The notes beneath the pieces are model-generated. The model was given only the letters and a program-made list of their open reading frames with translations, had not been told where the DNA came from and searched no databases. The position numbers and the translations under genes are program-made. A DNA stretch of 64,000 bases from contig JAVXUO010001530.1 in the NCBI GenBank assembly GCA_033065855.1, positions 1 through 64,000 of the forward strand. Reading direction: 5' to 3'. Shown one piece after another: positions 31,247-42,498 of the stretch (position 1 is its first letter; each line of letters opens with the position of its first letter). The stretch is from Escallonia rubra (taxonomy: Eukaryota > Streptophyta > Magnoliopsida > Escalloniales > Escalloniaceae).

Positions 31247-33346
31247 GTACACTTATTCAATAACAACACATTTTTAGGAGTTCGTTTCTTCCATGAGAAA
31301 GTAACTTTCTGATTTGGTGCTGCAAACAGACGCACACTGACCAAGTAATTTTTCTAAAACTGTGGCGACATTGGCTTCCAAAAACCAAGTAGTTTTATTC
31401 CTCTACCATTCGCCTTTGTTCTTTGTCCTCGAACATGGGTAGAGAACTACCCTTCCGTTACTGCTGCGGGGGCTTGAGAATTAGGTTGACCATTAGCGTT
31501 ACACTTAAGGTCTGTTGTGTTGGGTAGACCATCTTCATTCTCGACACTCTTTCTCTCATCCCTGTTAATGTGCAAGTGTTAGAATTAGTATTAGTATGCC
31601 ATGAAGTATTCCAAGTACCAACTTTTACTGATCTGCTTGAAAATGTACGTGATTCAAAAAATTCATTAGCTACTCTATATTATTCCCACATGAAGAGCTG
31701 ATAAAAATTTTGTTACCATCCTATATTATGATTACTAACAAATCAGGAAAAGTTAAGCAAAAACCCATAATGACTCTAAAATGGCCAACATAGGCATCTA
31801 ATCGAATGAAAGCAAAAATAATGGGTTCGGGGACTAAATTATATGACACAAAGGTGTTAGGTACGCCGTTATACCGCAACGATCCCTATTGCATAATTTT
31901 TTTTTTTTACTTTTATATTTCTAAAATATCAAGCAATAAAATGTGCACAAAACAAACCCTAGACTACTTTAAAACTCGGTTTGAACCCAAAATTGAGGGT
32001 TGAGTGGCCTACTATCGGGTCGAACAAACCGAGACCAAAACCACGTAGATTTCGTTCTTCATTTTTCTAGAGATATAAATAGACATCAACTTCTTTAAAT
32101 TAAGCTGGGTTTAGAATTGTTATTGACTAACACCTCGAGTTGTCTTAGGAATCTGAATGAATTAGAGTTCTAATTCGGGTAGAATTCTAGTGATACTAGA
32201 CTTCTCTTCTTATGAGGGTTCGAATTTTAATATTTATCTTTTCTTCCTTTTTAGGCAAAAATCTGGTCGTGGAGAATGGTAAATGAGTCTAGAACTCCTA
32301 GCCTAGATTATACAAAAATGAAAATGTGAACAAAATTCTAAGAGAAGTACTTCGGGACTTGGCTCGTCTTGACTGCTTGTTAGGGTTAGGGTGCAAGATG
32401 ACTCCATGATGCGGAGAGACTGAATAAGGAATTCTAGGTTGGAATGCGACTGGAAATGGGATGGAAATGAAGAGTCAATAGAAAATGGCCCAAGTGATCT
32501 ATTTATAGAAGTCTAGGGCAGTGGAAATGATAAAGCATAAGTATTCGCGTATAACTTCTAAAAAAGGACGATATTTGAATTAAGTCAAAAGTCTACAATA
32601 GCCCTTATCGGCCAGTTTATCCAAATTCAAAAGGTTTACTGGTTAGTTTCATAAAAAACGGGCCGATCTTATCCCTTTATCGCATATGATTTTATACTGA
32701 ATCTAAGGGTATTACTACCCGAAATTCTGATAAAATCTCAAATGACATGGAATAATCTAGATTTCCAAAATCCATCCCAAATCATTTCTAAATCAAGCCA
32801 AATTTTGTTTATCCCATCTATCGTGTCTATGCCTTAACTTAGGTCAAACTCAACTAGTTGGACTGGTTTAACCAATAAGATTGGACCATAGACTGGACTG
32901 AACTCTAACAAGACTGGACTGTAACTGGAGTGGACTAAATAAAATTAAGCTTATTATGTGTTGTTATGCCCAAACAATAATAACAGCTCAAATTAAAAAA
33001 AAAAATGTCATAGTGTTTTACAAAAGCTGCGCAGATGATTGAGGTAAAACAATTATAAAATCATGATTATTCTTACCCCATGTAACCTTGTGAAGTATTG
33101 AGGTTACACAATTAAAAAGAAAAGAAGCCTTTTAATTTGTCAAGCAATTATCTTAAAAAATCTCATATGATTTTCGTAATTTACTTTGGTGAGATTTTAT
33201 ATTGTTATTTTCAAGTGCTTTTAAGGTGTTAATATTCGAAATTAAGGCTTAATTCACACACACACATAAACATATATGTATGTATGTACGTACCTACATA
33301 TGAATGTATGTATGCATACATGCATCATGCATGCATACATATATAC
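31247..33346. other. Intergenic; one possible terminal exon on the minus strand
   Basis: 31247-31318 is the rest of duplication copy B. On the minus strand, 31561-31447 follows an acceptor-like ATTAACAG and reads DERKSVENEDGLPNTTDLKC... ending QAPAAVTEG and TAG (38 codons), with ordinary protein-like composition. It could be the last exon of a lost gene. Otherwise AT-rich, with a CATA/TATG palindromic microsatellite at about 33255-33345. Confidence 0.3.
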
Positions 33347-33828
33347 GTTATAACACCCAAAAATCTGAGGCTGGAATCTGGAGCTATGGTTAAAAAAAAA
33401 AAGTGAGAGACAGAAAAAAACAATCCCAACTAATTATTTATTGGACCTTTAGCGACAAATTGGTGAACAATATACATTATGATCCTTAGCAAAAAAAAAA
33501 ATTGTTTAAGAAATCGTAAGTTATAATTTAACGACAGCAGTTATAAGTGATATCGATTTCGGTCTTTAGTGACAATTAGCGTGACTGAATTTTATCCGCA
33601 ACTGTTAGCGACGATTAGTTAAAGCCGGATTAGTAAATAAATAAATAAACATCAAAATCTGATTTATTTGAAAATGAGTTAGTGACAACTCTTTAACTTT
33701 GAAAAAAGGGAACAAAGGGGATGAAAGTGGAGAGAAATAAGCATTTATTGAGTATTTTCAGTTACACAACAGAGAAAGAGAGTAAGATACATAAAAGCAA
33801 AGAGAGTTCAGTTACAGAGAAAAAAAAG

Positions 33829-33894
<66 letters not shown>

Positions 33895-36307
33895 GAAAAG
33901 AAGAGTGATGGTGTCGGATTCCGGCGATCGTAGCGACAATTTTTGGTAAGCCTCTTGTAATTTTCAATGTCTTTTTGTGTATATTGCAGAATATATGTAG
34001 AATATGGGTGCATTGTTTTGTAGAATGAGAAAAATGAGGGGCATTAAGGGTAGCCATGGCTGCCGCGGTAAAAGCAGTGAGGTATATATGCTGTGATTGT
34101 GTGGGTGTATGCCTTTACAGAGAGCACGCGCAAGCGCCAACCGTGAAGGGCTGAAATGGACCAACCTTGGTGCAGTTTTGTGCGGCGGTACGCAGGTTGA
34201 CGTATGTGGGTTTTATGGCCATGAAAAGAAGCCGTGCCATGAGGTGTTGTGGGGGAGTGCATGGCTGCTGTAAGTATACCCGTGTGTGGGGGTCTATGTA
34301 TGTAACAGGTTTGTATTTAAAGGACAAGTAAAGGGCTCTGCCGCGGGCAAAAATATTGTGTGGGTGCTATGGTGTGTGGGTGTGGGTGTGTGACAAGAAG
34401 AGGGGTATCACTGCAAAGTAGTATATTGGTGGGTATGGTGTGTTTTGTGTAGTGAGGATGCTTGTATATATGTCTGTGTATGTTGTGTTTAAATGTGTGA
34501 ACCAGTGTGTGTGTGGGTGTGTGTTATGTGTGTGTAATTGTGTGAAGGTGGATGTAAGGACAATAAATGAGGGGAATGGAAGCCCGTGAACTCTGTGTGT
34601 GTTCTGGTTTGGGGTGGGTGCACTAGCATGAAGGGTAAGGAAGAAGGAAAGGATGGGTTAAAGGGAAATGGGTTTGTGCAGTAAAGGTGGTACACTTTGC
34701 TTGCACGGGTGTACCACGTGACTGTGGGATATCGTGCATTGTTGTAAATGCTAAAAATAAATAAAAAGTTTGATAGGGTAGTATTAGAACTACTGGTAAA
34801 ATTTCAGATGTTTCTGGAATCGTTTTGTATTTTTAATAATTTATGTAAATTCAGTTTTTTCTAAAATTTATATGGAGTATTAAAATTCTTATTAAATTCT
34901 AGGAAAATTACAGTGATATTCTTATGGTATAAGGAAGTTTTAGTTTGAGTTTCATGAATTTTGAAGCTGAATTGTTACTTTATCCGTATCATATTTGATT
35001 TAACAACACGGAGCATTTTAAAATGATTTCAAGGTTTTTTTTAAATCTTAATTTCCATTTTTATATTTTTATTTTATATTTTGAAGTTATTATAATAATT
35101 ATGGGACTTTGATTTGAGCTAAAAGTATTAATGGCTATTGTTAGGCTTTTTTGGTATTTAAGAAAATTATTTTAATATGAAAATTTTAAAAATTCATCTC
35201 GTAACTGGCTATGCTATTTATTTAAAATATTTTTTTGTAAAGATTTATTATGAATTTTGGGGCATCTTAATGCCTTATAAGAATGGGGGGTTTTCGGTTA
35301 GGTTGGTCATTCGAGGGGTCTGTTTCAATTTATTTTTGTATGAGAGTGTCGGTGTCTAAGAAATTAGCATTGAGTTCATAGTTTATGAGGCTAGATTGTA
35401 TTCTAATAATTAATTTGCCAGTTTAGGTCAATTGGAGGTTTTTGAACGAGGTTGAATAGCAATGAGCGCATAGCTTGGATTGAGGTAAATGATTTCGATC
35501 TATCCGAAACTTAATTCTTCAAATTTGATCTCGTGAAATTTTATTTTGAATTGTTATTGAAATTCTTTGGACTTTGTTATGTTTGACATGAGCATGCACT
35601 TTTGTTTTTAAAACCCCACTTTGTGCTTAAGTGTTCACTGAAAATCTTTATCGATGCTTACTATTTATGACTCATCGAGTATTCGTTTACACATTAAATT
35701 AGGGAATTATTGCATTCGGTATATTGACATTATTTTGTATTAGTGTGTATTGGCAGGAGTTGATGTGTATTAGAGGAATTGGTGTGGGTTAGTACCTTGA
35801 TGGACTAACAAGTGTACATAAGCACATGGAGTTTGTGATAGTGAACACTGTCTATGTGGCTTTGCTAAGTGTTACTCCGTATTGCTTGTGTGGCTTTGCC
35901 AGTGCGCATGTTCAATACCATCAATAATTGTTTGTATCGTATCTGACAGTAATACTGATATCTAATTGAATAGGATTAAGCTGAAAAACTTCCAATATTG
36001 GTTTTGAACTATTTGCGAATAATTGTACTCAATTCTTTTGGTTATGGAGCGACCTTACTGAGCTCTCAAAAGCGCACGCTCTTTTAACTTCCCTTTCGCA
36101 GGTGATCGCATTGGGTATGGATTAGAGCCCAGCGAGGGAAATCGAGTTAAGTTAGTATTGATGCTCCATTTATGACAGTCTACTAAGAGTAATGTTTGAT
36201 TGACGGTTTAGTTGCCCTGATAATGTTGTCCATTTAATTGTGAGAATATTACTGTCTTATAAGTGTAAATGATCTAGTAAGTGTCTAACGTTTCCGGGGC
36301 GTTATGT
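33347..36307 (+). mobile_element. Long LTR-type repeat, copy 1 (Ty3/gypsy-like LTR fossil)
   Basis: It begins near TATAACACCC and ends near TTTCCGGGGCGTTATG. It aligns block by block with copies 2 and 3: a GGAGAGAAATAAGC block, then AGGG(T/C)AGCCATGGCTGCCG, then GGGTTTGTGCAGTAAA, then TATGAATTTTGGG, then the CTTACTGAGCTCTCAAAAG block near the end. Non-coding, diverged by many substitutions, old. A short stretch upstream (about 33003-33080) is also repeated upstream of copy 2 (36362-36440). Confidence 0.65.
33829..33880. repeat. (TA)n microsatellite, about 25 repeats
   Basis: Uninterrupted TA dinucleotides followed by a GA tract, inside LTR copy 1. Confidence 0.97.
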
Positions 36308-36796
36308 ATGTGTACGTAAATATGTTATCCAATTAATTATGATTTTGAATTTAGTATATAGCATCATAATGTTCTATAAAAGCTTTGCAAATGATAGGGA
36401 TAAAAAAGTTTGAAAATAATGATAATTTTTATACTTACATAAATTGTGATCGATGGTGATTACCACGAACCTCGATATTGTTTAGCCGATTGATTTATTT
36501 TATTCAGCGATAATTTTTATACGCTGTAGTTAGCATCCATATTTCATCGGCAACAAATAGTAACACTTTTTGACGTAGGGTACAATAGGCAATTTATGAT
36601 AGTTAAAGTAACACTTAGAATTTTAGATTAATATTAGGACGATTGGGTAATTAAAAGATTATAAAATCTTTTTTTTTATCAACCCGTAATATTTGGAGAG
36701 CTAAAAATTAGTGATGGAACAGAAGAAGGGAAAGCGGGGAGAAATAAGCGTTGTGCGTATATAGTATTTTCAGATACAGCCTAATCAAAAGAAAGC

Positions 36797-36815
36797 GGGG
36801 GGGGGGGGGGGGGGG
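36797..36815. repeat. Homopolymer run of 19 G
   Basis: GC followed by 19 G then TAGGG, in LTR copy 2. It is a strong G-quadruplex candidate and a likely assembly-length uncertainty. Confidence 0.95.
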
Positions 36816-39356
36816 TAGGGATGGAGAGATAGAGAGAGAAGAAGAAGAAGAAGTCTATGTGTGTGCTCGTGAGAAAGGGAGAAGAAAATATACACAGAGA
36901 AAAAGAGAAAGAAAAGGACCGCCCAAGGTACTCGCCGGAATCCGATGAAGTGAATCAATCTTTGATCATTGTATGTATGTGTATCACCTGTGCGGGAGTA
37001 TGTGAGGGGATAGCCATGCATGTGGCTATGTGGAGTCGAGTTTAAGGGCAGCCATGGCTGCCGTGGTAATGCAACAGGTGTATATTATATGTGATTGTGT
37101 GGGTGTATGAGGGCAGGGGATAGAAACGAACTTGAGGGTGGAAAGGGCAGCCATAGAGGCTGCCGTGTTTATGAGCAAGGGAATGAAATGGGCAGCAACG
37201 GCGGTTGTGTGTGGCCGTGTGCAGATGGACGGATGTGGGTGTAACTGTGTGCAAGAAGGGCGATTTGGGGTGTGGGGAGTGTGTGATTATGGTGTTTGTG
37301 AGAGGATGGAGGGACAACCGTGAGTGTGAGGGTGTGTACTGTGTGCGTGCATATGGAGCAGAGTGTGTGCGTGGGTGCGTGTGTGCGTGAGGGTGTAGGT
37401 GTGCTGTGCGTGTCTTAATGTGTTTGATTATAATGTGTATGGATGATTTTAAGTGTATGTGTGTGTGATATTAGTGTGTTATGTGTGTTCATCAATGAGC
37501 AGTGATTCAGTGAAGAATAAGGAGGAAGAAGAAGATGGGTTTGTGCAGTAAATGTGTTATAGTGTGCTTGCATAGTTGTACCATGTGGTTGTCGGATACT
37601 TTGCGACTGTCGTATATTGCTAAAACATTACAGAAAGTTTTCAAGTGTAATATTAGAATTACTAGTAAATTTTTAGATTTTTCTGGAATCGTTTAGTATT
37701 TTCTAAAATTTCAATTTTTCTAAAATTTGTTTTGAGTCTTTAAAATTCATATTAAATTCTGAAAAAATTGCGATAATGTTTTATAGTATAAGGAAGTTTC
37801 ACTTCCCGTTTTTTAAATTTTAGAGTTGATTTGATACTTTTATCCATATCATATTTGATTAAGCAAACCGGATGATTGTAAAATGATTCCCATGCTTTTT
37901 AAATCCAAATTTCCATTTTTATATTTTTCATATATATTATAAAAGTTATGAGAATTTTATTTGAGCTAGAAATATTAATGGATATTTTTGGGCTTTTCCT
38001 ATATTTAATGAAATTATTAAAATACATATTATAACTTTTTATGCTACTTTAAGCCACAAAAGTATTTTATCGGAATTTGTTATGAATTTTGGGTATATAA
38101 TACCTTGTAGAGTATGTGGGGTTTCCGGTTAGGTTTGACCGTACGTAGGACTCGTTTTGATCTAGGTTGTGTTGAGAGTGCCAGAGTAAGCAACGTTTAA
38201 GAAATTAGCATTATGTTCATAGTTTAGAAGAAGCTAGATTGTTTTTTATAATTAAATGGTCAGTTTAGGTTAAATCAAAAGATTTTAACGAGGTTGCTTA
38301 GCAACGTGCATAGCAGCCTAGATCGAGGTAAGGGATTCTATCCAAAATCCCATTTCATCAGATTGACCTCTTATGTTTTATTCCCATTTGTTATTGAATT
38401 TCATTGAACTCTAATTTTGTAACATCCCGAACCTTGGTAATGTCTAGCCGGTTAGTTCACTAAGCAACGCTTTTCATACGTAACATTTAGCATCGATTAG
38501 CCTGACCAAATTTTATTGGCTATCTTAATTTTTAGGAACCATAAGTTATAACTTAATAATAGTAATTATAAGTTATATTGATTGATGTACTTAGTGACAG
38601 TTAGCGTAAACGATATTTTTAGAAATTAATAGCGAAGTATTTTTTATTTTATTTATTGGTTAGCATCGATATATTACTAGCAACATTTAACGACGATTAA
38701 TGAAGCTGAACTATGTAACAACTCTAAAAAAATTCTCGTACGTTAAATTATTGTACATAGTTATTTTAGGTCTTTTCGTAATAATAGAAAGTTTTGGGTA
38801 TACTTTGCAAATTTCCTAAAGTTTAGGGGGTTAGTGGTAAATTGCCAGTCTAGGGTTTAATATTTAATATGAAGAGCAGCCGACCCTAATTCTTTTCCCC
38901 ATATTTTTTTGAAAATCGGCAGAGAGAGAAAGCGACTCTGGCAACTTCGTCGAGATTTTCTAGTAAGACTTCTACCCCTCTTTTTCCTAAATTAATATGT
39001 GTGTAGAGATATATGTGTAAGGGTTTATAGCCATGAGTGTGTAGTTTCAGAGTGTGTGCGTGTTTATGAGTACTGTGTACATGAAGGTTGGGATGGTGTG
39101 AGTGCTAGAATGGAGCAGCAGGCCCTCATACGTACACAACACCACAAACACCATCACTTTCCATAGCTCCCACTACCACCTCTGAGATACCCACTTCAAC
39201 CATAACCACATCTTCATCATGTTCACCATAAACATGTACACTAAGGCGTGAGGTTACCTTGTTATGAGAAAATAGATAGGCGGTCTCTTTTGGTTGTCGG
39301 CAGCGATGAATGGGCTGGTGGCCATGACATCGTTGGTAGTGGCTTGAGGCAATTGA

Positions 39357-40558
39357 GGATTAATTTTATGCTACACCCCATACTTAGGGGTCAGTTGCAC
39401 CCAGCACCCCAGTGTTTTAAAACTAATACCCAGTACCAAAACTTCAAAAACACATGACTTCCATTACCAAATGATGGTCAAAATGCCTATTGACCAGACA
39501 TTTGTTAGTTTTTAAGGGCAAAATGGTTTTTTTACTGGTTATATCCACCTTTATTCCACATCAGCTCTAAATGGAACCAATAATTAACATCAGGCCCTCC
39601 ATGTCATTTTCTAACCCATTTTTCTCTCCCTCACTATCATCTTCCCAAACCCACCATCGCCGGCCACCCACGACCACCCACGGCCACCCATGATCACCTG
39701 CAACCACCCACAACCTACAATTTTGAAACCCACCGCAACCCCTCCCATTGAATGGCGGCCGCCGATGCCGACCGTTGGCTAACTGTCGCCTCCGTCACAA
39801 ATTCCTCGCCCACGTCCACCCACAACCACCAATCCTTAACCCACGACACTCCCTCCAATTGAATCGCTGCCACCAACGCCGACCTTGGATGACTTTTGCC
39901 TCTGCCACAAATCCCTCACCCACGACCACCCACAACCATCAATCCTTAACCTACAACCACGACCTCAAACTGAATGACGACTACCAGCACCGGTTGTTCG
40001 ACCAACAATGACCATTCAATGAGCCATTATTTCCTCTAATCGAATGACCACTAGAAACACCCCCTGCCAACCGCCACAGCCATAATATACCTAATTACCC
40101 CGTCACGTGATCTTCTCGTCGGTCGCCATCGAAACCAATTAGCCACGGCACCACATCATCACGACATAATCAGTGGTTTAAATCGAGGGTGGGAGGGACA
40201 TAGGGCATGTTAGGCAAGGTGAAGAGGGCGCACACCAGATGCCAAAGATCGTGGCAGCAATAGAGGTAGGTTCTTGGTGCTGATGGTAGTGCACGATGGT
40301 TGGGGGCGCATACACACACACAGAAGAGAGAGAAGAGACGTGAAGGCTTAGGGGCTTGTAGCAGACTAGGATTTCACGGGTAAAAAGACCAATTTCGCCT
40401 TAACAAATTAACAGACGTTTGGTCAAAGGCCATTTTGACCATCAATTGTTGCTTGATACCAAGATTTTTAAATTTTTGGTGCCGGATGCCAATTTTAAAA
40501 CACTGGGGTGCTGGGTGCAATTGACCCCTAAATATGGGGTATATCATAAACTTAATCC
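39357..40558. mobile_element. Non-autonomous Mutator-like element (MULE), 1.2 kb, long terminal inverted repeats
   Basis: About 190 bp at each end are inverted repeats of one another: left GGATTAATTTTATGCTACAC, right the complement of GGATTAAGTTTATGATATAC, both continuing with CCCCATA(C/T)TTAGGGGTCA and CACCCAGCACCCCAGTGTTT. Nine-base flanks GGCAATTGA (39348-39356) and GGAAATTGA (40559-40567) fit a Mutator target duplication with one change. The 0.8-kb centre is Pro/His/Thr-codon-rich (CCACCCACGACCACCCA). It has no recognisable transposase and may be captured sequence. Confidence 0.8.
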
Positions 40559-40619
40559 GGAAATTGATGCTTGATGTGTTATGATGGTTGAAAATAGTGG
40601 TCATTGTGGCTAGAGATTT

Positions 40620-41215
40620 GTTGGTCAGTAGTGGGTTTTAGTGTGCGCGCGATAGCGTGAGGTATGCGTGACTGTGTCGGCTTGCTTGCGTTGATTCTCT
40701 ATGTGTGGTGAGTGTATGCGTGTGTTCGCTGTGATATGATGGTTGCCGTCATCCGTGAGAGAGAGTGTGTTACGTGGAGTGTGCACTATGTGTGTGTAGG
40801 AAGTAGGGAGTGCGAGGTGTATTAGGTAGTGTGCAGGTGTGTGTGTGCAGCAGTGTGTTCTGTGTATGTGCATGATCAAGGCAGTGTAGTGTGGGTGTGT
40901 GTAATGCAATGGGTGTGTGAGTGTGTGTTTCGGTGTTGGGTATGTATATAAGTGTTGGTAGAATGAGTTGAACAAGAGAAAAAAAGGGAGAAGAGAAGAC
41001 CCGCTGACCATGAGGCAGTGGGTGTGGGAAAGTTTGTGTGCTTGTGTGTATGTTTTTGTATGGGTGTGTGTGTGTGTGTGTATAAGAGTGTATGTAGATG
41101 TGTGTGTGGGTGGAGTGAAATGGTGGGTGTGTAGATATGGTGTGTGCAAGGTGTATTAGGCAGTGTGTAGGTGTGTGTGTAGCAGTGTGCTGTGTGTGCA
41201 TGATCAAGTTAGTAT
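40620..41215. repeat. GT-rich low-complexity part of the LTR
   Basis: Alternating TGTGTG-rich sequence. Counterparts lie at about 34360-34560 (copy 1) and 37240-37470 (copy 2), so the tract is ancestral to the LTR. The Thr/His ORFs here are not genes. Confidence 0.8.
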
Positions 41216-42052
41216 ACATATGCATATGTAAAGTGTATTGAGCATTGTCAGGGTGACTTTGCTATAGTGTACTGCTTATGTTCAATGTTACCTGTATTTG
41301 TTTTATCGTACCTGAAATGCTTTGAAATGACTATTGATTGAGGGATTGAGTTGATACTCATCCCTATGTCTATATCGAAATGCTATGGGTTTGTTTGCAA
41401 ATCCTTTTAAAATTTATCATTTGACTTTATATGAAATATTGTCTGAATCGTTTTGTTGTTTTTAATCCTTGATCGACCTTATCGGGCTCTCAAAAGTTCA
41501 CTCTCGTTTGACTTCTTTTCCGCATGTGATAACCAACATTTGGTTGTCTGAATGTGGATTAGAGCCGAACGAGAGAAATTAAGTTAAGTTAGTATTGATC
41601 ATTAGAACCCCTACGGGGATTAATATTATTACTAAAAAAAAATTGGACCTAGTTTTGATGTTCCATTTATAACAGCCTATTAGGAGTATGATTTAATTAA
41701 TAGTTTAGTTGCTCTTACAGATTTGTGGTATTATTTCACTGAGGTTGAGGGTTCTTATCTTAGTGTAACTGATCGAGCGAGTGTTAACGTTCTGAATTTT
41801 TGGGATGTTACAGATTTTGTTAATTTGTTATAAAAATAATTTTGAACTACCCATGAAACCCTACCTCGAACCTTTAAGCAATCGTTTGAGACTCTTATCA
41901 CTGTTTAACCATTTTGCTTTTTCAAGCTTTATACAATATATTGGCTTATGTGTATTTCTTCTGAACATTAACATGAGATAATAAATCTGAGGCGTTATAA
42001 GGGTTGTCTATTCTATTTGGGCGTTGAACTAGTACGTAAATAGATTAGTTAG

Positions 42053-42457
42053 TGATATGGGTAAAATTAGCAAAAGCCAAGATGATGACGACACGTGTCG
42101 TCATCCAGAAGAATCATAACTTATACATTGATTTCACTTCTCCATAAATGATGGTAACAGTCCATTAAAGGAGATTAACGGATCGTTAATCCGGAATAAA
42201 TCCCCTTTATTAGAGTAACCCCCTAATAAGGAGACATAACTGTCCTCTAGTTGGGAACTCTATATAAAGGAAATGAAAACAAAGAAAGAGGTAAGTTTTC
42301 TGGTTTAACAATAATAGTCACTTTCAGACAGATCGACTGACTTAAACATCGGAGTGTCTCCGCCGGAAACACTTCCGGCGAAGTAACCGGTGTCGTTTTT
42401 GCTGCGCAGGTTTACTTGCGAATCATCGGAATCGTGTTCCAGATTTCATCCACAACA
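42053..42457 (+). repeat. 5' LTR of the Tat element
   Basis: TGATATGGG...CCACAACA. It contains a TATA box (TATATAAAG, 42261-42269) and a perfect 22-bp palindrome centred on a CACGTG G-box (42084-42105). Confidence 0.95.
42261..42269 (+). promoter_or_regulatory. TATA box of the 5' LTR
   Basis: TATATAAAG lies about 195 bp before the end of the LTR, a usual spacing for an LTR promoter. The same sequence is in the 3' LTR. Confidence 0.7.
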
Positions 42458-42460
42458 TTT

Positions 42461-42480
42461 TGGCGCCATCCGTGGGACCC
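42461..42480 (+). other. Probable primer binding site
   Basis: TGGCGCCATCCGTGGGACCC starts three bases after the LTR. The first seven bases match the complement of a tRNA-Asp-type 3' end, as used by many Tat/Athila elements. The rest is imperfect, so the tRNA assignment is tentative. Confidence 0.55.
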
Positions 42481-42498
42481 GAAATTCGTGAGTAAATC

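Larger units (their letters stand above)
38418..41812 (+). mobile_element. Long LTR-type repeat, copy 3 (probable solo LTR)
   Basis: The boundaries are canonical: TGTAACATCCCG at the left and GGGATGTTACA at the right, flanked by AATTT (38413-38417) and GATTT (41813-41817), a 5-bp duplication with one difference. About 3.4 kb, of which 1.2 kb is a later Mutator-like insertion. Homologous to copies 1 and 2. No internal region is attached. Old but younger than copy 2, which it interrupts. Confidence 0.7.

Noticed and set aside
33812-34057. Ile/Tyr repeat ORF
   Set aside because: Translation of the (TA)n microsatellite.
40625-41225. Minus-strand Thr/His-rich ORFs of 151-174 residues
   Set aside because: GT-rich low-complexity part of an LTR, present at the same place in the other LTR copies without an open frame.
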